DNA of 38,090 nt from Candidatus Desulfosporosinus nitrosoreducens. GTDB lineage: Bacteria; Bacillota; Desulfitobacteriia; Desulfitobacteriales; Desulfitobacteriaceae. Location of the stretch: NCBI RefSeq assembly GCF_030954495.1, contig NZ_JAVHUW010000021.1, forward strand, positions 1 to 38,090. Direction: 5' to 3'. Below, piece after piece: positions 17,519 to 24,484 of this stretch. Numbering within the stretch: the stretch's first letter is position 1; the number at the start of each line of letters is the position of its first letter. Both the position numbers and the translations under genes were made by a program. The notes beneath the pieces were generated by a model. That model searched no databases. It was not told where the DNA came from and saw nothing but the letters and a program-made list of their open reading frames with translations.

Positions 17519-17697
17519 TATAACTTTACCATATTTGTTCACCCCTAATTCAATGGATTTATGATTGTGGTAAAAACAAACTACCTTTAGACGTTGTTTT
17601 AAAATCTCTAAAAGCTGCTTAAGGAGAAATTTAACTAATCGTCTGTAACTATTTGTTACAAGTATTGCTCATTTATAGGTGACAATTTACATAAGTG
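17519..17697 (+). other. spacer with a possible coding remnant (17539-17622)
   Basis: A 27-residue open stretch after a TAA, reading SPLIQWIYDCGKNKLPLDVV and ending LKSLKAA before a stop at 17620-17622, has a coding-like composition but no start codon. Further on, GTGACAATTTACATAAGTGAC contains GTGAC twice. It may be the tail of a lost gene; evidence is weak. Confidence 0.2.
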
Positions 17698-17743
17698 ACA
17701 AATAACCCCCACCTGGAATTAAGTGGGGGTTATTTGTTTTTTT
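17698..17743. terminator. strong hairpin between converging genes
   Basis: ACAAATAACCCCCAC (17698-17712) pairs perfectly with 17723-17737, followed on the plus strand by a T-run to 17743. The A/T-rich outer arm also gives a TTATTTGT end on the minus strand. It therefore can stop both the membrane-protein transcript and panB. Confidence 0.8.
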
Positions 17744-17769
17744 ACAGTATCCTTTTTAAGTTTAAGGTA

Positions 17770-18603
17770 TTAATGGCCGCGCTCAGAATTATTACACAGG
17801 ACTTTAAATTCTTGGAATTCGGCAGCATCCATAGTTCGGGCATGTTTTTCTTGGGGAAATAGCCGGCTTTCTACTTCATCTTTATAATTTTTAACCGCTT
17901 CAAAGGTTGAATGCTTATAATCGGCATATTCTTTAACATGGACAAGTTTTCGCGGAGTCATTCCCAAGAGATCGTTAATCACTTGAACTTGTCCGTCGCA
18001 ATATCTGCCCGCGGCAATCCCAATCGTCGGGATCGTTAAGTGCTCCGATATTAGCCCGGCAACTTCTTCCGGAACCATTTCTAAAACAAGCAACTTTAAG
18101 CCGGATTTTTCGAGGCTTAAGGCACTTTCATACAACTCTTTGGCTTGTTCCCGGGTTTTTCCCTGCACCGCCGCTTTTTCATGAGTTTGCGGTGTAAAAC
18201 CTATGTGCCCGATTACATCAATCTTATTTTTGGTCAGGTATTCTACGACCTCTTCCTCCCGGCCTTCAAGCTTGACCGCATCAGCCCCCGCTGCAATAAA
18301 CAACTGAGCATTTTCCAAGGCTATTTCTTTAGTTTCATACGATCTATAGGGCATATCGGCCAGCAAAAAGGCTTTTTCAACCCCTCTGCGGACAGCTTTG
18401 AGGTGATGAAGCATATCTTGCATCGTTACTTCGGTGGCACTTTGATATCCCAGCATATTCGTACCGACGCTGTCTCCGATGAATATAATGTCAATTCCGG
18501 CATTTTCCTGGATTACAGCCGTGGGATAATCGTAACAAGTCAGCATGGTAATCTTTTGCCCCATTTTTTTCTTATTCAGCAGATAATCAATGGTTTTCTT
18601 CAT
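17770..18603 (-). CDS. panB: 3-methyl-2-oxobutanoate hydroxymethyltransferase
   Basis: Ketopantoate hydroxymethyltransferase, 277 residues, full length. It uses methylene-THF to hydroxymethylate 2-oxoisovalerate, the first committed step to pantothenate and CoA. Family marks: MLTCYDYPTA (20-29), FIGDSVGTNMLGY (~41-53, with a metal-ligand Asp), ADMPYRSYE (~83-91), GADAVKLEG (~106-114), GHIGFTPQ (~132-139), LEMVPEEV (~174-181, catalytic Glu) and PTIGIAAGRYCDGQVQV. The ribosome binding site (GGCGAG before ATTGGTTGT) is weak. panC and panD are not adjacent in this window, so it is a single-gene unit closed by the hairpin downstream. Confidence 0.96.
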   Translation of the reverse strand: MKKTIDYLLNKKKMGQKITMLTCYDYPTAVIQENAGIDIIFIGDSVGTNMLGYQSATEVTMQDMLHHLKAVRRGVEKAFLLADMPYRSYETKEIALENAQLFIAAGADAVKLEGREEEVVEYLTKNKIDVIGHIGFTPQTHEKAAVQGKTREQAKELYESALSLEKSGLKLLVLEMVPEEVAGLISEHLTIPTIGIAAGRYCDGQVQVINDLLGMTPRKLVHVKEYADYKHSTFEAVKNYKDEVESRLFPQEKHARTMDAAEFQEFKVLCNNSERGH

Positions 18604-18667
18604 ACAACCAATCTCGCCCTTTCCTTTGCTATTTTACTTAATCCTCACCCTTCAGCCCTCAAAGCAT

Positions 18668-18705
18668 AAATAATAAAGCCTCCTGACGTTTGTTTGTCAG
18701 AAGGC
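18668..18705 (-). terminator. hairpin with T-rich tail, minus strand
   Basis: On the minus strand GCCTTCTGAC and GTCAGGAGGC pair (two G-T) around an 8-nt loop, followed by TTTATTATTT. It follows the decayed gene at 18773-19022 and was probably its terminator. It now stands about 65 bases before the panB start and could act on transcripts entering panB from upstream. Confidence 0.55.
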
Positions 18706-18772
18706 ATGTTGGTATAGCCAAGCCTCCCTTCCGTCTCAGTCCTTTTCAGGTACAAGCATTCGGGCTTAGATT

Positions 18773-19022
18773 TTAAGTTGCCTCACCTTTGACAACATAA
18801 TTTGGTATGGCCATTTCTGGTACCATCCAGATTGTCTTTGCGGAGAAGCGGTCTATATTTTTGATGCTATCATATTGTGATCAGCAAATCAATCCTATAA
18901 CCAGCATCGTTATTGAGCCGTCGAAGTTCTTTTTCAGTGCAAGATTCATCATCCGGATCTGCTTGAGCGATTTTTCCCACCAGTCCGATTTTTTCACGGA
19001 ACAGTTTAATAAAGGACTTTGG
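18773..19022 (-). pseudogene. 5'-truncated, frameshifted gene fragment, unidentified
   Basis: On the minus strand an open stretch without start codon reads FIKLFREKIGLVGKIAQADP, continues ...ELRRLNNDAGYRIDLLI and stops at 18870. One frame over it continues at once as QYDSIKNIDRFSAKTIWMVP...VVKGEAT and stops at 18773. The joined product would be about 80 residues and is followed by a terminator hairpin, which supports a real gene end. Upstream of 19022 the frame is closed by TAA, so the 5' part is missing. I do not recognise the family. Confidence 0.45.
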
Positions 19023-19159
19023 TTACAGATTTAAATTTTAAATTTTCTTAAAAATATTCTAATCTAAGAAGGATTTCATTTGTCTGCGTAGAACGTATTT
19101 ATCTGTCAGGAAAATTCCCGCAAGTCAATAAACTTGAAAAATTAAAGGGAGGGGCATTT

Positions 19160-20437
19160 ATGCAGTATTCAGGAAAACCTCGGATTCTTATCTTAGGCGG
19201 AAATTTCGCAGGATTAACCACGGCAAGATTTATTCGGGAGCAATGTGGCAAGGACGTTAATATCACGGTGATTGATCGCAAACCTTATCTGCTCTTTGTT
19301 CCCAATATTCCGATCGAGGTGTTTGCCAATCGCAATCCACAAAATGCTCTGCATATGCCCATTGAACATGTTTTATTCGATGACGGCATAGATTTTATCC
19401 AGGCTGAAGTTAAGGCAATTGATGTGGAAACCTCCCAGGTGGAGTATGTTTCTGTCGAACGGCCCGGTTCTTCGCTTGAGCATATTGAGTATGATTACCT
19501 TGTCGTGGCTTTAGGCGCCAGATTAGCTTATGATAAAATCGAAGGCTTTGGCGAATATGGCTCCACTTTGTCAGATACATATTATGGCAACCGTTTACGT
19601 CGCTACCTGCATGAAGGCGGCTACAAAGGAGGGCCTATCGTTATTGGTTCGTCCCGTTTTCATCAAGGAACTAAAGGCAAACCCGACTGGCTGCCAAACG
19701 CCTTGGCTGCTTGTGAAGGACCTCCGTTGGAAATTGGCCTATCGCTGGGAGCTTGGTTGGAAGATCATAAACTGGGCGGTCCGAACAAAATTACTCTATT
19801 TACGCCGGCTCCAGTCATTGCTGAAGATGCCGGCGAAGAGATCGTCGCTAAATTTCTGGAAATGGCCGGAAATATGGGCTACAACTATGTCAATAAAACA
19901 GAAGATATTAAACGCCTGACTGCAGACGGCATTGAATTTACCAATGGGAAAAGTCTGGAGGCCGAAATAAAGATAGTCCTTCCTGACTGGCAACCCCATT
20001 CCTTTATGAAAGATTTACCCATAGTTGATGAAGAAGGCTTTGTGATCACGGATCTAACAATGCGTAATCCTGATTATCCTCGAATTTTTGCAGCCGGTGA
20101 CGCCGCGGCTTTAACTGTACCCAAGCTAGGAACTTTGGGGGATATGCAAGCTAGAATCGTCGCCCTGCAAATTGCCAAAGACCTCGGAAAAGTTTCCGCC
20201 GAAAAAGCTGATGAGCCGTTCCGTCCAACTGTGATCTGCATGGGGGATATGGGAAGAGACAAAGGGTTTTATATACATTCGGATGTCTGGTACGGAGGAA
20301 AGACAAGCATTATGAAAATGGGTCATATGATTTTTGCTCTCAAATTAGCTTTTAAAGAAATGTATTACCGAACCGGAGGCAAACCATCCCGCTGGGGACT
20401 GCCTTTGACAGAACTACTTATTGAGCACCTGACGTAA
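19160..20437 (+). CDS. FAD-dependent oxidoreductase, sulfide:quinone oxidoreductase-like
   Basis: A 425-residue flavoprotein of the two-dinucleotide-binding-domain family (sulfide:quinone oxidoreductase / type II NADH dehydrogenase). The FAD-binding ILGGNFAGLT is at residues 11-20, the second motif DYLVVALGARL at 112-122 and the FAD-contacting IFAAGDAAAL at 309-318. Cys 185 (ALAACEGPP) and Cys 360 (TVICMGDMG) stand about where the redox-active Cys pair of sulfide:quinone oxidoreductases is found, which favours sulfide oxidation to polysulfide with electrons passed to quinone. No membrane helix is obvious; association would be peripheral. AAAGGGAGGGG precedes the ATG. It has no co-directional partner and converges on the next gene. 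Confidence 0.82.
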   Translation: MQYSGKPRILILGGNFAGLTTARFIREQCGKDVNITVIDRKPYLLFVPNIPIEVFANRNPQNALHMPIEHVLFDDGIDFIQAEVKAIDVETSQVEYVSVERPGSSLEHIEYDYLVVALGARLAYDKIEGFGEYGSTLSDTYYGNRLRRYLHEGGYKGGPIVIGSSRFHQGTKGKPDWLPNALAACEGPPLEIGLSLGAWLEDHKLGGPNKITLFTPAPVIAEDAGEEIVAKFLEMAGNMGYNYVNKTEDIKRLTADGIEFTNGKSLEAEIKIVLPDWQPHSFMKDLPIVDEEGFVITDLTMRNPDYPRIFAAGDAAALTVPKLGTLGDMQARIVALQIAKDLGKVSAEKADEPFRPTVICMGDMGRDKGFYIHSDVWYGGKTSIMKMGHMIFALKLAFKEMYYRTGGKPSRWGLPLTELLIEHLT

Positions 20438-20494
20438 GTACGATCCGACGGAATGCCAAAGTCCACCTCACCCCCAAACCAATCCACCAGCATT

Positions 20495-21076
20495 TCAAGG
20501 TCGCTGAGTGTGATCTTGAAATGCCGGTAATTCCACCCAAATTGGCTCATGCCCGGTATAGGGCAAAAACTTTGTCAACAGGTCCGATGTCCTGATTTTT
20601 AAACTGGAGGTATTGACGCAAGGATGACAGCCAAAGTACTCACTTTGTAAAACATCCTTATCGATCAATAGCTGTACTGTTTTGCTTTTATCGTTTACCA
20701 GTCCCAGCACACTGGCTGATCCCGGTTTGGTATGCAAATACGTTTCCATGTCTTCAGCAGCGGCAAAGGATAATCTGGACGAATTAATTTGGGCAGATAA
20801 ATCCTTTGTCTTGAATTTTTTACGGCCCGGCATTACCAGTAAGTAAAAATGCGTTTTTGGCGAGTTGCAAAGAAACAGATTTTTGCAGATTTCAATGTCT
20901 AAAAGCTTTTCAACTTCATGACAAAATTCTATAGAAGGAGTTTCATCATGATCAAGTCTTAAATAGGCAATATTCAGCTGCTCCAATAAATCGTAGATAT
21001 CCATTTCTTGCTGCGAGCGCTTGATCTTGCTCGGTTTCGTCTTATAAATAATGGGGTCAATTTTAAACTCTTGCAT
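20495..21076 (-). CDS. prolyl-tRNA editing (YbaK/PrdX-type) deacylase
   Basis: A 193-residue protein of the YbaK/EbsC editing superfamily, PrdX/ProXp-like branch, which hydrolyses mischarged alanyl-tRNA(Pro) in trans. Recognisable blocks are KNLFLCNSPKTHFYLLVMPG (about 65-84), TKDLSAQINSSRLSFAA (~90-106), HTKPGSASVLGLVND (~115-129), VQLLIDKDVL and FGCHPCVNTSSLKIRTSDL (~148-166). The conserved Lys and the GxxxP region are present. A weak AAGGT stands before the ATG. The gene is single and converges on the flavoprotein gene with a 57-base gap. Its upstream side abuts a relic of acetyltransferase genes. Confidence 0.88.
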   Translation of the reverse strand: MQEFKIDPIIYKTKPSKIKRSQQEMDIYDLLEQLNIAYLRLDHDETPSIEFCHEVEKLLDIEICKNLFLCNSPKTHFYLLVMPGRKKFKTKDLSAQINSSRLSFAAAEDMETYLHTKPGSASVLGLVNDKSKTVQLLIDKDVLQSEYFGCHPCVNTSSLKIRTSDLLTKFLPYTGHEPIWVELPAFQDHTQRP

Positions 21077-21136
21077 AGTTTACTTTACCTTCTTACTCTT
21101 TGCTGATTCTCAGCAGTTTGTTTTCTATCCTATTCC

Positions 21137-21330
21137 GGATCTTTTTCCACAGCTTTGACAATTCGCATCCCAGTCTCCTTAATTAACCAATGTTTCAGCC
21201 TTAAACTACTTTTCCTTATTAGTTAGAACTGCTCGTCTCAGGTTATCGCATACATAAGGAAGTTGTCAAATTCACCGTTGGGAAGCAAAAATTATGCCAA
21301 AGTTCTTTATATCTCATACTTTCCTCAATC
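21137..21330 (-). pseudogene. relic copy of the acetyltransferase gene junction at 24.96-25.13 kb
   Basis: This stretch is a diverged second copy of about 24959-25130, the end of one GNAT gene plus the start of the next. Shared on the plus strand are CTTTTTCCACAGCTTTGA, CCTTAATTA, CCAATGTTTCAG and GTCAAATTCA, in the same order and spacing. The copy keeps the start of the downstream GNAT (MRIVKAVEKDPE, then stop, against MQIIKAVEKDLNE) and the tail of the upstream one, now interrupted by stops. It is therefore a truncated, dead duplicate of the pair, about 3.8 kb from the living one. Confidence 0.7.
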
Positions 21331-21410
21331 TACCCTCTACATTCCACGTGTATCCTTAGATTCCTCCAAAATCTCAAAGAGTTCCTATAAATTGTCAGAC
21401 AAATTATACT

Positions 21411-22958
21411 TCAGTGATTCAAGGATGACTCTTGATCAGATCTGCCGTTTCGCATGAGGAGCACCAAAACAATTGCTATCAGTACTATGACCGTCGTCAT
21501 GGCCAAGGCATAGTCTACCGCATCGACATATGCCTGCTTTTGAACTACTCCGGCGATTACGGAGATGGCCAAGCTGTTGGCCTCACTTTGTGAATATCCA
21601 TTTTGCATAAACAATCCCTGAAGTTGCCTGATTAACATTTTAGCCACCGGGTTGAAAGGTGTTATCTGCTCCGACAGTTTACTATAATTCAAATCCAGCC
21701 TGCTTTGTATCGTTGTTGTCATAATGGTTACACTAAGCGATATGGCAATTTGTTTAATCACATTATTTAACGCTGAGGCTTTGCCCGACAAATGCTGTGG
21801 TATAGCGTTCATTCCTACTGTGGTAATTGGCATTAGGACTAGCCCAAGTCCTGCTCCGCGTATTGTCAAAATAGATATGATCGCCGATCTGCTTGTATCC
21901 ATATTAATAAAAGCTAATAAGTATGAACTAATGATCAAAATAAGCATTCCTATTATACAAAGTAATTTTGCCCCTATTTTATCAAATAGCTTTCCTCCGA
22001 TAGGCATCATAAGGCCTGAAACAAGCGCTGAAGGGAATAAGATTATTCCTGTTTCCATCGCCGTATATCCTCTGAGGTTTTGTAAAAACAAAGGGACTAC
22101 ATACATCCCTCCCATTAGTACAAAGAACATAATACATTGAATAATCTGGCTGATAGTAAAGTCGAAACGTTTCAACACGCGCAATTCAAGAAGTGGATCG
22201 GGATGAGTCAGTTCATTAATAACAAACAACAGCATACTGCCTACCCCAAGGACTATGAGGAGAGGGTTCTTTATATTTTCCCAGTCTATAGCAGTCCCCT
22301 CACCTAAAACATAAAGAATGCTGACAATGCCCATTGTTGAAGATATAAATCCAAGGTAGTCAAATTGTTTAAAGGGCCTTGGTGGAGTACCTTCGAGCAA
22401 TATTCCTGCCAGGATAACTCCACAAATCCCAATTGGAACATTAACATAAAAGATCAGCCTCCAATCTAAATTCTGAATGATATATCCTCCCAAGGTAGGA
22501 CCTATTGCCGGAGCAGCCGTAGCTGCTATGCCCCAAAATCCCATAGCGGTGCCACGCCCTTCGGGCGGAAATATCTGCATAACCATAGCCATCCCTACAG
22601 GTATAATCATCCCGCCCCCCATGGCCTGAATGATGCGAAATACAATCATAGCAGTGTTACTCCAGGAAATCCCGCATAAAAAGGAACCTAAAGTAAAGGC
22701 AGCAAGGGCAAATATAAATACTTTTTTATAGCCAAAAACGTCGCCAAGGTACCCACTTAGAGGAACTATAGCGCCCAAAGTAAGGGTATAGGCTGTTAAT
22801 ATCCATTTGACGTCATCCAATGATGCGCCAAATACGGACATCATTTTGGAAACGGCAATATTTACAATACTGCTGTCCAGAGAGGCCATAAAAGTTCCTA
22901 TACAAATTACCAACAGCGCCAGCCACTTCGCTGAAGCATCCTTCTTTTTAGCGTTCAC
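21411..22958 (-). CDS. MFS drug exporter, 14-helix EmrB/QacA (DHA2) family
   Basis: About 515 residues with some 14 membrane helices; a proton-driven multidrug exporter. Motif D1-like MASLDSSIVNIA (~29-40), motif A GYLGDVFGYKKVF (~73-85), RIIQAMGGGMIIPVGMAM (~107-124) and motif C-like AAPAIGPTLGGYI (~147-159) are present. GTG 22958 is preferred because the AGGAGAGAGGG that could serve as ribosome binding site lies inside the first codons of the longer frame beginning at ATG 22976. However, that ATG overlaps the stop of the adaptor relic as ATGA, the usual coupled arrangement. The gene is downstream of a MarR-type operator-promoter. Its adaptor partner is destroyed, so it must work alone or with a distant adaptor. 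Confidence 0.92.
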   Translation of the reverse strand: MNAKKKDASAKWLALLVICIGTFMASLDSSIVNIAVSKMMSVFGASLDDVKWILTAYTLTLGAIVPLSGYLGDVFGYKKVFIFALAAFTLGSFLCGISWSNTAMIVFRIIQAMGGGMIIPVGMAMVMQIFPPEGRGTAMGFWGIAATAAPAIGPTLGGYIIQNLDWRLIFYVNVPIGICGVILAGILLEGTPPRPFKQFDYLGFISSTMGIVSILYVLGEGTAIDWENIKNPLLIVLGVGSMLLFVINELTHPDPLLELRVLKRFDFTISQIIQCIMFFVLMGGMYVVPLFLQNLRGYTAMETGIILFPSALVSGLMMPIGGKLFDKIGAKLLCIIGMLILIISSYLLAFINMDTSRSAIISILTIRGAGLGLVLMPITTVGMNAIPQHLSGKASALNNVIKQIAISLSVTIMTTTIQSRLDLNYSKLSEQITPFNPVAKMLIRQLQGLFMQNGYSQSEANSLAISVIAGVVQKQAYVDAVDYALAMTTVIVLIAIVLVLLMRNGRSDQESSLNH

Positions 22959-22972
22959 TCTGCCCTCTCTCC

Positions 22973-23186
22973 TCATTTCACATAGATTTTAACGACGGAG
23001 TTTGTTCCCGGCAACAAATAATCGTTGTTCTTGCTATTAATTTGGATTTTTGCAGGTATTCTCTGAACTACTTTTGTAAAGGTTTCATTGTGTTTTCTCG
23101 TGTATTTATTACCTTAGGACCACATCATGTAAGGAAAATAACTGCAACAAGAAATTGGAGAGCCGTTTTTTTCATAATCTCATCTC
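22973..23186 (-). pseudogene. emrA/HlyD-type adaptor gene relic
   Basis: The start is intact: GGAGGAGATGAGATT then ATG 23186, reading MKKTALQFLVAVIFLT, a lipoprotein-like signal. The next codon is TGA, followed by CGPK, so an LTGCG-type lipobox was probably changed by one base. After some 30 codons the sequence jumps, in another frame, to a typical adaptor C-terminus: FTKVVQRIPAKIQINSKNND, ...LLPGTNSVVKIYVK and a stop at 22973, overlapping the pump start as ATGA. The middle (well over 100 codons in living homologues) is missing. Confidence 0.72.
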
Positions 23187-23212
23187 CTCCAAATTTGATT
23201 GTTTAATTCGAA

Positions 23213-23246
23213 CGCAAATAGTATGGTTACCATACTATTTGCGCAA
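23213..23246 (-). promoter_or_regulatory. pump promoter with MarR operator (site 1)
   Basis: On the minus strand -35 TTGCGC (23246-23241) and -10 TACTAT (23223-23218) are 17 bases apart. Between and across them lies a 31-nt dyad with perfect 15-bp arms (23213-23243) centred on TATGG-TTA-CCATA. The same core occurs at 23939-23951 and 24460-24472. It controls the pump unit starting at 23186. Confidence 0.7.
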
Positions 23247-23256
23247 AAAAATATAC

Positions 23257-23664
23257 TTAGTGCTTGTTCTTCTCAGGATCAAAAATTTCTTTTCTTTGAT
23301 TTAGCAACCACGCAGCCGCGTCTTCATCTTTAGTAAAGAGACGTCCGGGACAACCATAGGTTTTGGCGATCATTATTCTGGCAAGGGATTTATAGAGCTT
23401 TTGCATACTCTCGGAAGCTGTAACTAACGCTACACCAGAACAATATTTTTTCATTAAAGGTTTATTGTCTTTCAACCAGTTGCTGAACAGCTTCCTTGCT
23501 TCAGGAATATTGGCTTCTTCGCCTTCTCTTACGATGGCAATTCCAAAGACTTCCTCTTTCTTCAATTGTTTTTCTAAAACACATATTAACTCTTTAACGG
23601 CATAAATCGATGCAGCCATTCTAAACTTAATGATCTTATCCGATGCCGTCTGTGTTTCTTTCAC
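23257..23664 (-). CDS. conserved-looking small protein, unknown
   Basis: About 135 residues, soluble, no signal or membrane segment. The pattern of alternating strands and helices and the end ...YGCPGRLFTKDEDAAAWLL, reminiscent of the FxxxxEAxxWL tail of SpoIIAA/STAS-like small proteins, suggests that fold, but this is only a resemblance. GTG 23664 was chosen, ten bases after AAGGGA; a GTG three codons upstream is too close to it. It lies between the MarR gene and the pump relic on the same strand and may be co-transcribed from the promoter near 23940. Confidence 0.6.
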   Translation of the reverse strand: MKETQTASDKIIKFRMAASIYAVKELICVLEKQLKKEEVFGIAIVREGEEANIPEARKLFSNWLKDNKPLMKKYCSGVALVTASESMQKLYKSLARIMIAKTYGCPGRLFTKDEDAAAWLLNQRKEIFDPEKNKH

Positions 23665-23743
23665 AAAAATCACATCCCTTTTGTTTTTTAAATTTTGACT
23701 TCAAGGCCAAAAAGGTTCCTATTATAGTTGCCATAATCCACAC
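23636..23743 (-). CDS. possible tiny membrane peptide, FeoB-associated Cys-rich-like
   Basis: A 35-codon frame from GTG 23743 (GAAGGGA nine bases before) reads VWIMATIIGTFLALKSKFKK, then QKGCDFCERNTDGIG. A short hydrophobic stretch, a basic block and GCxxC resemble the FeoB-associated Cys-rich membrane peptides. It overlaps the start of the next gene, and a Fur-like box lies about 140 bases upstream. Another frame over the same bases is also open (ending GLEVKI), so this call is tentative. Confidence 0.33.
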   Translation of the reverse strand: MWIMATIIGTFLALKSKFKKQKGCDFCERNTDGIG

Positions 23744-23878
23744 AAGAATCACTCCCTTCTACAATAGTTACAAATCTATGCAAGGCAATAATAACTGTTA
23801 AGAAAGCATTGCAATTAATCCAGCAAAAAAGATTTCTCTGAGTTTCCTCCTATATTTTAAGCTCTCTTTAAACGAATA

Positions 23879-23893
23879 TGATAATCGTTATCA
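23879..23893. promoter_or_regulatory. Fur-like box
   Basis: TGATAATCGTTATCA fits the 7-1-7 Fur core (TGATAATNATTATCA) at 13 of the 14 defined positions. It lies downstream of the promoter near 23940 and upstream of the small genes on the minus strand, suggesting iron control of that unit. Confidence 0.5.
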
Positions 23894-23906
23894 ATAAATC
23901 CTTAAT

Positions 23907-23937
23907 TATATATTCCACCTGTTTGGTGGAATATATA
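23907..23937 (-). terminator. 13-bp hairpin after marR
   Basis: Arms 23907-23919 and 23925-23937 (core TATATTCCACC / GGTGGAATATA) pair perfectly around a 5-nt loop, about 40 bases beyond the marR stop. It lacks a pure T-run, so it may terminate weakly or form the 5' end of the transcript starting nearby. Confidence 0.45.
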
Positions 23938-23963
23938 GTATGGTTGCCATACTTACATAATAA
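23935..23963 (-). promoter_or_regulatory. MarR operator (site 2) in a weak promoter
   Basis: The core TATGG-TTG-CCATA (23939-23951) sits between a weak -35 TTATTA (23963-23958) and -10 TACTAT (23940-23935), 17 bases apart on the minus strand. This is the same geometry as sites 1 and 3. It would drive the small genes at 23257-23743. Confidence 0.5.
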
Positions 23964-23978
23964 AAAATTTTTATCGCC

Positions 23979-24449
23979 TTATACTTTTTCTCCAAAATCA
24001 CTAAGTTTATCTTTAAGAGTTAATAAAAAATTGTTCAAAAAGCTAATTTTTTCCTCATGTTCATCTTTCAGGATTTCTAGGATCATTTGATTATATTCTT
24101 CATGCGCCTTTAGATGATTTTTATGAGCTAATTCTCCTTTAGGAGTTAATTTTAAGACTATCTTTAGTTGATTTTGAGTGTCCCTTTCTTTCTTGATCAA
24201 ACCCTTTTTTTCAAGTTTCATCGTCATTTCAGATATAGATCCCTTTGTTATTCTAAGATAATTTGCCAAACCGGCTACATGAATACCCTCGTTCTCTTTA
24301 ATTGCTTTAAGCATATGAATTTCCGCATGAAATATGGGTACATCTGTCCCATAGTAACGAGGTTTTTTGTCAATGTCCAAAAATTCATAGATGATTTCGA
24401 AAAGTGAATAGGCAATTTTTATTTTTTTAAATTCATCTTCATTCATCAT
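23979..24449 (-). CDS. MarR-family repressor
   Basis: A winged-helix MarR protein of about 156 residues. The DNA-binding part is about 45-105: EIHMLKAIKENEGIHVAGLA, LRITKGSISEMTMKLEKKGL, then the wing KERDTQNQLKIVLKLTPKGE. The start at ATG 24449 was chosen because a consensus promoter (TTGACA-N17-TATACT) ends just before it and would begin the RNA at or very near the A of this ATG, so the message appears leaderless. A GTG at 24491 gives a longer frame but has no ribosome binding site and lies upstream of the -10 box. The operator core in its own promoter recurs before the pump and the middle genes, so it likely represses itself and both units. Confidence 0.85.
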   Translation of the reverse strand: MMNEDEFKKIKIAYSLFEIIYEFLDIDKKPRYYGTDVPIFHAEIHMLKAIKENEGIHVAGLANYLRITKGSISEMTMKLEKKGLIKKERDTQNQLKIVLKLTPKGELAHKNHLKAHEEYNQMILEILKDEHEEKISFLNNFLLTLKDKLSDFGEKV

Positions 24450-24455
24450 ATCATG

Positions 24456-24484
24456 AGTATATGGCACCCATACGTTTTTGTCAA
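24456..24484 (-). promoter_or_regulatory. marR promoter with MarR operator (site 3)
   Basis: Minus strand: -35 TTGACA (24484-24479), 17 bases, -10 TATACT (24461-24456). The spacer contains TATGG-GTG-CCATA (24460-24472 on the plus strand as TATGG-CAC-CCATA). The -35 box overlaps the last codons of the acetyltransferase gene upstream. Expected RNA start is about 24449, the A of the marR ATG. Confidence 0.75.

Noticed and set aside
17641..17700. Repeated GTGAC words near 17.68 kb as an insertion-sequence end
   Set aside because: Only two short direct repeats, no matching end and no transposase; too weak to call.
18773..18840. T-box-like word (GGATGGTACC on the minus strand) and a hairpin upstream of panB, suggesting a T-box or pan-type riboswitch
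   Set aside because: The word lies inside a protein-like reading frame (KTIWMVPEMAIPN...) that ends just before the hairpin, so the hairpin is better explained as the terminator of that decayed gene. No specifier-stem layout was seen.
22973..23186. TGA in the adaptor relic read as selenocysteine (LT-U-CG)
   Set aside because: The TGA stands at the Gly position of a lipobox, the frame is lost soon after, and most of the gene is missing. Simple decay explains it.
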